DNA of 64,000 nt, from the NCBI GenBank assembly GCA_947184155.2, contig CAMXCT020001096.1:62001-126000 (forward strand), in the 5' to 3' direction. Every line of letters begins with the position of its first letter. The stretch's first letter is position 1. Below, one piece after another: positions 47,701 to 59,700 of this stretch. The stretch comes from Cladocopium goreaui. Taxonomy: Eukaryota > Sar > Dinophyceae > Suessiales > Symbiodiniaceae. A program made the translations under genes and the position numbers. The notes beneath the pieces are model-generated. The model was not told where the DNA came from and did not search any database. It saw nothing but the letters and a program-made list of their open reading frames with translations.

Positions 47701-50700
47701 CAACCGTTGTACAATAGGCTATAGTTGAGGGAAGATGAATTTCATTTGATGGTGATGGTGATGGTGATGACAATGACAATGACAATGACAATGACAATGA
47801 CGACGGTGATGATGATGATGATGATTATTATTATTTGTTGCATCTTGCGTCTGGCGGAGCATCCTGCGAGACAGAATGCAGTCTTGATTGATTGGATTTG
47901 GCCAATCTTCGCTTGGCGACCCACGAAAAAGGAAATTCTTCACCAATTCAGATGGAAGTTGGACCAAATGTTCGGTAAATTGCAACATTTGGGGTAGATC
48001 ATCAGGTGTTTGGTGGATTTTGGTGGCACTTTTTTTTTCCCCCCGGTTGGTCCATTGTTTTTTTGGCTCCCCGACAGGAGATTCATCTAACTCCCGCCGC
48101 GCGGCCGGTGGTGGCCGAGCGAGTTTGGGAGCTCGGAGGAATGGATTTGGGGTTGTTTGAAACATGACCATGGCAATTCTGGATGGTATTTGATGGTACT
48201 TGATGGTAAGATCATCACTTTTTCATACTTTTTCCATCATTTTTGACAGCTCAAGCACCATTTTCCCGCAGTTTTTTCCAGGTGGCCCTGCTGCAAGCCC
48301 GGAAGCCACCTGGCATATGGCCGGCACCCGCCAGACCGTTTCCTGGCAGAGAGGCCAAAACTGGGCAAAATATGGGGATTTACGGTGCAGAAATGGGGAT
48401 TTTGGAGATCTTTGGACTTTGAAAAATCGTTTGAAAAGAAGAAACTACAAGAAATGAACGATTTCTCAGCAAATCTTGGGAGTTTACGGTTGCGTTTTTT
48501 GGATAAGACATCCGGTGATGTTGGGATTTTGACATCAGAAACTACATCAATCTTCGGGTTGAGATTTCAAAGTACAAAAAGTGGCACAGATTTTGGCCTG
48601 CAGAAAAGATCAAAAAAGATAAGTGTTGCAGGATGGCAACGTGTGTCCACATGTTCTTGTGAGAAAAAAATGGAAGACACAATCGTCTACAGTATCAAAC
48701 TTGACATCAACTTTATCAACCTTCAAACATGGAGATGAAGACTTACAACAACTTGGGACGGGACAGGGCAGTATATTCATGATGAGGATATCTCACCGAT
48801 AAACTGTTGACATTTGTTGAGCATTTTTGTTTGATTTTGCGTAAAATTAAGCTTTCAATCCATGGCCTGTTGATGCCCTGTTCGGCCGTGGTCGGTGATG
48901 CTAACATCAAGGGAAATATCAAGGGACTACTTCTTTCCCCTTTTTGCTGATTATATAGATGATTAGACAATCGAAACGTAAATGTTTGATAATATGATAA
49001 AGGGCATTATCCTTCTTGTGGTGATGGCTCTATATTCCCGAATGACGGTGGGAAAGTCTAAGTAAACGTGAAACTTTCTCAGTGGTTATATCTTCGTTTC
49101 TTGATGATTAATAAGGCTCTTATGGCTATGGCTCAAAAACATCTACCCAATCATCAACCAGCTTTATGTTTTTTTTTTTAATGGTTATTTGTCGATATCG
49201 TTAGCCCGCAATTGGAGTTTGATACTAAAGTTTCTAAAGCCATGACCCGCCATGGCCGCGGGATAAACACAGAGATATCTCCATTTCTAGTGCTCTGAGG
49301 CCACCCCATTCGCTCCACTCGGCGCCCCCCATCCCTGCGCCGATGCCGCACATGCACGGACGCCCAAGTCGATGACGTTGATGGGTTTTCGCGGCTGAGT
49401 TCTTGGAGCGAAGTTGGACTGTCAAAAGCAAAACCAACGGGTGAAGGAGGTAACGATTCGGATGTTTGTCAAGATTGAGATTGATGGATCAATGATCAAT
49501 TGAATGATTAATAGCAAGTATAGATGCCTTGCATCTATTCCTTAAAAGGGGCGGTTCATTTGGACATGGCTGAAATGATCAACTACCCAAGGATGTATCT
49601 TTCAGCCACTCACTTGTGGCTTGTCCAATGCCCGAAAATCTCCAAAATGATGGCAGAAAAACCACCACATTTATTGCAATCTTCCCCCCCATTTGTCCTG
49701 TTCGTTTGTGGGTTTGTCTGGAAATATACCCCATTCCATCCCGTTCGCTTCACCATTCTTCCTATGAACATTTTGGATTGGATTTCCCTGAAAAATAAGC
49801 TTACCCTCTGGTAAACCTCCCTGGTAAACTAACACAGCGAACTGGAAAATCACCATCTTCAATAGGTCAATCAACGAACTTTCTATGGGCCATTTTCAAG
49901 TTCGCAAACTGTTAGTCATTACCAGAGGTTATTCCTATGAACAAAGAGGTGGATTTCCCATGACCCAGGGTGGCTTCCGGTGGCTCCGAGCGAAACGAGC
50001 GTTCCAATCGACAGGTGCCTTGGTCAAGGTGGATTATAACTTAGATGGGGAGGGATATTCATGGGGATACACTGGCATATCTAATTCATATGTTATCACA
50101 TATATATATATATTACATATATATATATATGTATGTAATATATATATGTAATATATATAATACATATATATATGTAATATATATATATAATATATATATA
50201 TATGTAATATATATATATATGTAATATATATATATATATGTAATATATATATATATATATGTAATATATATATATGTAATATATATATAATATGTATCTA
50301 TATGTAATATATATATATGTATCTATATGTAATATATATATATGTATCTATATATAGCCAAATGCAAGAGTTGGAGTATGACTACCCATGTTGGGAGATG
50401 GTCATTAGCCAATCTTCATAAAGATTTACATACCACAATTAATTATGTGTGGATTCCAATTCTGGGATGGATGACCATACCACATATCTTTTGACCATGG
50501 CGCACATGACGTTCACTTTCAGGTAATGACTAAACGTGGCAAAGACCCAGATGGGTTGCAGACTTGTCTGAAGCGCCCTTTAGGCAAATGATAGCGCCCG
50601 AACCCTAGCCATCCTCACCATAGAATAACGCTGGTTATATGGGACGTTGGAAAAACGCTGGTTCTATGTGACGTATTCAATCATGAGCCACTTTGGATGG

Positions 50701-53700
50701 TTAAAATGCAAGATTTCTGGATGTTGAATCACCTCCATAGGTATCCATAGGTGGTTACATCACAGTAAATATCAGCAACATCCAGCAACAGCCATGCTTT
50801 GTGTCCAGGAACGCAGGCGCGACAAGGAGAGAAAGGAACCCCAGCACCGGGATGAGGTGCCACTAACAATTTCCAATGATCCGCTTGGTTGGCTCGGGTT
50901 TGAGCCAACGCTACCCCCATTTTGAATGATTTCGGAGATGGCCCATAAAAAACATTTCAGGTACTGACATTTTTTGAGCAACAAGAACGGGATTGAACCG
51001 CTTATACATACCCTTTGGGAATCCATCTGGGCAATTTTTTTGTGCGGGTCAAAATGATTGAACCCAGGAAATGGAAACAGACCAATTTTTTTTGGTCCAT
51101 AGGTCTCCCTTGGTAGGCTTGTCGCAGGTAGGCTGCCGACATGTCGGTTCGAGTTTGAAGGCGATTGAATTCAGCTGTGTCTCCAATGGACTAACCCTGA
51201 GCATCGAGGAAACCATGGTGAAATGAGGATCACACCGTGAGTTTTTCCCGTCATATTTCCATCTGAACCAATTCTGTTGGAGGGATTGAAATGCTGGAGT
51301 TCGTGGATTTTGCAGGCATACAAACTCCCTAAAAGATAGAAACAATTAGAACCATCACTCAAAAATCGTAGGATTTTTACATCTCTGTTTGGGAGCTCCG
51401 AAGCTCCGATCATCATTTCCGAAGCACAAAAACCTGCCGTCCTAGCGAGGCGTCCAAGCAAAGTTTCTTCGACAAACTTCCAGCTGAAGTAGCGCGGTCG
51501 AGAGTTGGAGATGACGTCATTTGGGTAAGTAAGATTTATATGAAATATAGTTACTATATAATTTAGGTAACTATTCTAGTAACATTTATAGAGTAACTAC
51601 CTGGCGAATGGCCTCATACTGAAGGCTGGCGAATTGTGTAGTAATTGAGTCAGATACAGCTGGTGGAAGTTAGTGGATAGCCATCTCCCGAGGTGGACAA
51701 TGGCATTGTTCAGCGTCGGAAACCTCATTAAAGCCGTTTTTTTTCTTTTGGGATTTCTTATTGTTTGTTTGTTTTTGTTTTTTTAATAATCAAATTTTTT
51801 ATTGTTTGTTTTTTTCTCTGAGTCCTACTATCCTTTCTTTCTTCAACCATCTTTGGTGGTGTGCATACAGATATCTCACGTTTTTTTATAGAACAACCAT
51901 AGATGTCCCATAGGGTCCCAGAGCGATTCTTATATATGCCTGTGTCTGGAAACAGGGCAAACAACTCCCTCAAAATGGTGATTTTAATGGAGAATATAGG
52001 ATGAACCAATGGACGGAATGGGGTACCCTAGTTTGATGTAAACATGCATATCTTGTTCATAAGCACAACAATTCCTTATATATATATATATATCATATAT
52101 CCCTATGTCATAATTGTATAGTTGTAAAATCCAGTGAGGTCCCCATTTTTTTGATGGTTCAGCGCCGTATTGAATCCGATTCATCTGGGGAATTTTCATG
52201 GAGCTGCCGGGGGCCATGGCGGCCACGGCTGCCAGGAGTTGTTAGAGAAGGAATTGGAGCTTCGACAAGTGCCTTAGCTCCACTTTTTTGGTTCTCCCAT
52301 GGACCCATCAGCGATTTCGGGGAGCTCGAGGAGCTCGAAAAGTTGGTATTTTGGGCATCAAAAAGAAGGGATTGCAACATTCAACATGGGGAAAACGAGG
52401 TTCTAAGATATCAGATGGCATGGTGTACTGTCCACGTTTGGGCCCAGGGCATATTTTGATGGGGAAAACGGGTGCACCACCATTCGAATGGGTTTTCGAA
52501 TCCAACCAACCATGGGACTTGAATCAACTACCAAGGGGCCTCCACATCCTGGCAGATAGCACATCCTGAAGCTGGCGAGTCACTGGCTACTCACAACTTT
52601 CGGTACCGTACGGCATCAATAATGCTGGGTACTTTGCCAAGCATGCTGCTTCCTCATCATCAATCATGGAGATGTTACCTAGGCCAAGAAACAATGCCAA
52701 TCTAGCTAATCTAGCTAGTCTAGCTATGAGAATTTGTCTCAAGCCATAGTGGTTCTGCCCAAAACACAACGGCTTCGGCTTCGAAAGAGATCAGTCAATC
52801 TGTAGGAAACATCCGATGGTCGATCCCAATGTCCAGACGGTTCATCTCCTATCCTGGATGTTAACATGGAGATCTGTAGGGGATACTTGAAATGCATAGT
52901 TTTACATCCTAGCTTTGAGTCGAAAAAACATTGGGGTCCAGTAACCAGTATCTTTACCAGACTTTGCAACCAAAAATGAAACCGCCACGGTTGCGGTGAA
53001 ACCCCGCTTTTTTGTGCAGATCCTGTTGGACAGCCTGGACATCTACTTCCAGAAGCATCCTGCGGGTGAAGGGTCCGATACCTCGGTTTTGCCATGGCAT
53101 TTCCATGGCCAAAACCCAGGGTTTTTAGTACGGAAAAGTCCTCGTTGATCAGGGTTCATCATCATGTACCCTCTGGTAAACTAACATAACTATTGAAAAT
53201 CACCATTTTTTATAGGGAAACCATCTATAAATGGGCCATTTTCAATAGCTATGTTAAATTACCAGAGGGTAACATTGTATCCTTCAGCTACTGGCACTTG
53301 TGAAGTCCTGGGTTTCGTGGGTTTCCCACATCTTCACGATGATGTGGCAGCCAACATGCCCAAGAACTTCCCATTTTTTTGGGGGCGATTCCACGGCTTG
53401 GGCTTCACCATTTTTGGTGATCAACACCTGTGGGATAGATCCTCAAATGGGAGTGGTTCCATTGGGTTTACCACATGATCAATTCATTGAAGCCACTGGT
53501 AATTGAGATCCCGTTCATTCGACCGACTCGAGGCCTGCACTCTCTATGATTGCAGGGCAGACCAAGGTCGGGGGAGAGCAGCGGGGCAACCTTGTTGGGA
53601 AGAAAGGCGGCGTATCTCCAATGCCAATAACTTTTTTTTGTGCCATGAAAAATTGGGACTGCCATCACCAACCGGGAGTTATGATGGGTATGAAAGAAAC

Positions 53701-56700
53701 TGGCTCAACCGCAGCAAGAATGGCTAGATTCCGGGTAGATACATGGGACTAGAACTAGGTAAACATGGGTAGTCTTCTCCAAGAACCGATGGATGGGTAT
53801 AACTTACAACCATCAAACGGGCACGGGGTATTTAGCCACAATGAATATGGTGAACCAAATGAAATTGGTCCATGCTTTCACTTTTTTCAAGTTGCTTTTC
53901 CCAACACCAGATGATCATTCCAAGTGATCATTTTTTTGTTGAATAGGTTGAACACGGAGTGCGTCGATCTGGGGTTTCAGCAAGCTTGCCATGGTGCCGA
54001 ATCCATACAGGCCTGCCCCCATGGCAGGCCTACCAAGAAATCAAGAGCTCCTTTCTCAAGGGTGCAACTTGGCTCAAATGCTGGTTTCAAGAACGGTCAT
54101 TTCCCGGGCCTTTGTGTGGATTCAAAAGCGTGCTTTCTGCAGCATTTGCAGTAAGAAGTTCCATCATTTTTAAAACCTATATGCCTGCGAAAGAGTTTGG
54201 GCCCAAAGTTGTGCAGCATCTGCCTCATCTTCGGGATGTCCCGACCCAAAAAGGTTTGCCAGAGGTTTCTTTGAACATGCAAACATCCGAACCAACGAGT
54301 TAGAAAAGTCCGCTTCATCGTGTGGTGTTCCCATCATTTACCCATCATTTTCCCATCATTTTCCCATCATTTTCCCATCATCTTCAAATCATTTTCCCAT
54401 CATTTTCCACGCCATCCTTCGCGGCCCCTTTGCAACGGCCGTTTCTGCTGAGGTCTCGCTGAGAGAATGGGTGGACCGCCGCATCGGCGGGGAGGTCGCG
54501 ACGAAGATGGGCTCCAATGGGCAGGCGGCCTGCTACGGGGTGAATGGTTGAAGAATGGTTAGGCTCTGAGAAATTTCTACATCAATCAATGGTTAAAGAA
54601 TGGTTTGATATTGTACTTTAAATTTTACATAATCATCTATCATAGATTACCACCCCAATAAACTTACATGATGGAACATCAATCAATGGTTCGGCTTAGA
54701 AAATCACCATGCTATGAAAATGGGTAAATCAACAAACTTTCTATGGGCCATGTTCAATGGTTAAAGAATGGTTGGTATTTTCAAACATGAATTTTATTTT
54801 CCATATATGGGATGTCATGGATGTCATCCTTCCCATTGACTATTCTTGATAATGGTTTGTACTTGAAGTAATCATCAATCATTCCGATTACCACCCAATA
54901 AACTTAGACCTGAAAATCACCAATTTGTAGTGGTTTCACTCATCTTCCAACCTCTGGGTCGTCATATTAATTTACTTGAGGGTAATACTGGTGAAGAATG
55001 GTTGAATACCTGTTAATACTGGTTGGATACATTTAATGTTAATGGTTAATCATGTGGTTAACACTGATAAACCCAAGAATGGTTAAGAATTGAATACTTG
55101 TTAATACTGGTTGATAATGGTTCATACTGGTTAATTCATGGTTAGTCACGTGGTTCACCCAATACTAATTATGGTTAATCGTGGCTAGTGCCCACTTAAC
55201 CATCAGAATATAGCCATGTTTCGTCAAGTTTGCTGGAATCTGATATGTTCCAAAAGTAAAACAAGAAAAATAGAACCATTTCATCAATTTTGCCCTTCAA
55301 CACGGGACCTGTTTGCGAAAAGGAGAGGTGGCTCTGAAGTGAGCATCCTGATGTTTTTGTGTCGGATATATCAATATTCTCAATACATTCATACTTTATA
55401 TTATGTACAATATGTATTACAAAGTATGACATTATACATAGATGGAGTTGTTGACAGAGATAGACCTGCTTATACATGTGTATTTCATGGCCCAGCTTCT
55501 GCTGACAGGTGATCATTTTCCCTCGAGATCGGGAGGCCGGTCGTTTGAAAAAAACGGGGATGTTTCGTCAACGGGTAACGATGAGTCAACGGGTGGCGAA
55601 ATACGGGTGGCGAAATCATCATATATCTCCAGAGGCGCTGCGCTGTGATTGAAGTCACTTGGCGAAATCAGAAAATATTTCAAGATATTTCAAGTATTTT
55701 CAAGTGGCAAATCATCTATTTCTATGGGCCATTTTCATTCATTTTCCATTCGCATCACATTCACCAGAGGGGTGACATTCCATTGCAGCAGAATGGGACC
55801 GATGAACTCCTTGGATCTGACGGTCGGCTATGATGGATGATGTAAGCTATAAGTAATGTATAGGTAATCTATCTGTATATATACATATTATATATATATA
55901 AGCTAAATAATGATGATCCAGTATTGCCATGAAGCTACTATGAATGCGACTGGTGGGTTCCAGATTTTTTCAGTCTTCTCTTGGATCATTCCCATACGAG
56001 ATCCTATCCACCAGTAGATCAGTTCCTATCCAATTATCATCAATGATCCAAGTGAATCCAAGTGATAGTTCCCAGCATTTCCCCATTCAAAATAGGTAGA
56101 TCAACTACAAATGGATCAATTTCCATAGTTATGTTAGTTTACCAGAGGGTAATCAACCACAATATATCAAGCCATGGGCCAGTTAAAAAAATCGCTGCGC
56201 CGCCAAGGGCCAGGTGAACGCTGACGTCGCCGATGAAGTCATGGAGGCGGTCACTTCTACGCCCTGGGAGTTTTTTGAGACGTTGATGACGTTGATTCAG
56301 GGGCTGTAAAGTCATATATATATACTGTATAAACATATAATAACATATATATATATATATAGGCTTAGATGAATGTTAAATTAAAAGTGTGATAATTCGT
56401 TACTATGTTGAATATGGATCCCCGTGGCAATTTCCACTCTAGAACTGGTGAACCTGTGCATAGTTTAAACGAAATTCTTAATGTATTGGAATTTTAAAAT
56501 TGATGTCAGGCTAGTCATTTTATTGTTGGGGGGTTGGGCTAAGCATTTTATTGTAAAGGTAAATCCTGATGATTTTTAACATGTTAAAATTCCATTCTCA
56601 TTTTATTGCAAAAACATGTTTGCTTGGAGCATTTTATTGCAGAATGGAACCAATGCTTTTCCAGGATCTTTTTATATCGATTTTATTGGGCATGTCATTT

Positions 56701-59700
56701 TAGATCAGCGAATTTTAAGGAATTTGAAGGAATTCCAAGGAATTTTAAGGAACATTAAGGAATTTTGAAGGAATTATAAGGAATATTAAGGAATTTTGAA
56801 GGAATTATAAGGAAATTTAAGGAATTTAGAGAGTTTTAAGGATCTTTAAGGAATCTTAGAGGAATTTTAAGGAATTTAAAGGAATTTGACGGAATTTGAA
56901 GGAATTTGGATGATTTTTAAGGATCTTTAATGTTTTTAAAGTTTAAAGGATATTTAAGGACTTTTAAGGAGTTTTTTGGAATTTTAAGGAATTTAAAGGA
57001 TTTTTAAGGAATTTTAAGGAATTGCCACGAAAGAATACCACCGTATTTTGTTGCTATAAAATACTATAAAAAAGAAACACACTTAATATTTGGGCACCTT
57101 CACTCTAAAATACCCCTATCTAAAATGGATTTCCTGACCTCTTTTTAAAGATGCGTTTCTGAGGGTCTTCAAAATTGGATGAAATTGGATGATGTTGGAT
57201 GCACATTCAAGCATGAATTTGGTGGCAAGGCATTTTATTGCAGAGCCAGTTTTCATTGTTTTGGTGCATTTTAAAGCCTGAGGCTATGCACAAAAGTTAG
57301 ACCGCTCTAAAACTCCTGCACAGCTTCACATAATGAATTGGCACCCCGATGAATATGGTTCATATGTTGATTTGGGCTAGTATATGTTGATTCAGATGTG
57401 GATTAGACGTGTAAATGATGGCTATTTAAATGTTACTTTGTAGTGACCCATTGTGATCATTGTAGGATATTGTAGGATCATTATCAGGTTATGATGTGGT
57501 AGCTAGATGGCTATGGTATGTTTTGTCCCAGCTGTGCGTAGTATGATTAAACGGGTTGCTATCGATCTGCATCCAAAACTCAGCCTCGCTGAATTTGACC
57601 CACACAGAGAATTTGGCATTCATAGCCATGTACTAGCTACCACAGTTACTACAGCATCTATGGATTGTAATTAAGTTTCTCAAAAGTCCTGGTGGTTCAG
57701 TGGTTCCTCAATGAATGGGTAGGCTGCCGATCTGTTGGATGGCAAAGCTCAGGACGGTGATTGGGTGACAGGTTGGGGGTACCTTCAATAGCTGGATGGT
57801 GAAGGGATCCGAAAATAACATGGATGAAAACCAGGTGAAAACCATGGTTGTTTCAATACTCAAATGATCTAATGACTTGGATTTGAGGGTAGCATTTTCG
57901 GAAAGCTCCAATTGGATGATTGGTTTGATTTCTTTCATGGCGATTTCACAGGAAATCATCCATCAATGGGGATATTATACCCTCTGGTTACAGTTTGCCA
58001 AGGAATCCTTGGCCCACAGAAATAGATGACTTGCGATGATTTACCCATTCGAAATGCCGAGTTTCCCATTCCCAACGTGAAAAAAAAAGCCCAGAGGCGA
58101 GCCGGTCATTGGTGAAAAAATCGGGAATTTCCCATGGGAAATCATCCATCTGTGGGGATATCATGGTAATGATCATACTGCATACAAATAATGATAGCCT
58201 GGTTGGTGGTTTGGAACATGAATTTTATTTTTCCATATATATATATATTGGGAATATTTCATCATCCCAACTGACGAACTCCATCATTTTTCAGAGGGGT
58301 AGGTATACCACCAGCCAGTAGTAATAATCATGTAATAATGGGATAGCGTAAAATCACTGCGAGTGCAGTTTTTCAAGTCATGGGAGTCATGGGTATAATC
58401 ATGGCGACCCCCCAAGTCGGGATATCACCTTCATGATCATGGCCTTAAATCCTTCGTGTTCTGGGTAGAAATGGAGATTTGCCCTCCAGTAATCAAACAT
58501 GGCTAGCTGGAAAATTCCCTAAAATGGGCACTTAAATGGGGAAATCATCAAATTGAATGCGGGTTTTACGTTGCCATGTTTGATTGCCAGAGCGTAGTCA
58601 GCAAATGTCAGCAAAAAAATGAGCAGACATGGGACTTACATAATAATCATGTGGCAAAAAAGTGCATTCAAACAACATGGACGTATTATGTTAGAGAATT
58701 GGGGACTCAATTCGATCAGACTGGGGCGGCCCCTTGATTCCGCCAAAACATCGACCAACCACGGAGGACTTCTTCGATAACCTGCCCCCTGATGGCTTTC
58801 TTTCCCAGGAAGAAGTACTTAGAGAGGTGCCGGTGATGTCTTGACCATTCTTGACCTATTTCTTTGTTGGTATATCGTGGTGGATTCGCACTAGAAAACC
58901 CTCTGGCAATTCAACGGTTTGCTCTTAAACATCAGCATTCTTAAGGGATAAATCACCATCACCTTTCAATAATTCACCATTTTAAGAGGACCATCATCCA
59001 TTTTCCGCTGTTCAAATGACCTCTATCTCTTATTCAACCGTGTAACACGCAGCAACTCTGGTGACCATGGTGGGCTGTGAAGGGGTGAAAACTCGTAAGA
59101 GGATGGGAGCCATGTTTCGACTTGGGAGGTCACCCACTGGTGATCCCCACTTGGAAGCGTAGCAAACTGCTGTACTATGCTGTAATAAGCCAAGTACTTA
59201 TATAAATGAAGCAACAAGTACAAGTGATGATATATTACATATATTATGTACGAATATAATGAAGCTTCATTTTTTGACATATAATGGAATATACTAAGCC
59301 ACAGTTTTTTTTTTTGCAGGGTATCTAAGGAAAGAATTGAGGCCATGTTTTGGACCCCAGAATGCCCATGGATCTCTTATGTATATTTTCCCCCATATGG
59401 GTTTGTCTGAAAAGAACTTCCCCAAACTATTTTTTTTCATACGACTGCCATAAATTTGGGATAACTGCCAAATTCTTGGAAAAAACACTTTAGAATCTTA
59501 TCATCATGTTACCAACGCTCCCCAGCTTTTCCGTATACCTGCACCATTTTCAGACGAAGCAAGATCACTTTGTGTTGGTGACACATTTCCCACTTCGTAG
59601 ATCCCCATAATTTTTGTTGTTTCTCCGCAGATTTTGGTTCATTAAATCCACCCCAGTGGCTTAACCAGTGCTTTTTCATGATTTGGTGACATCTGTCGAT

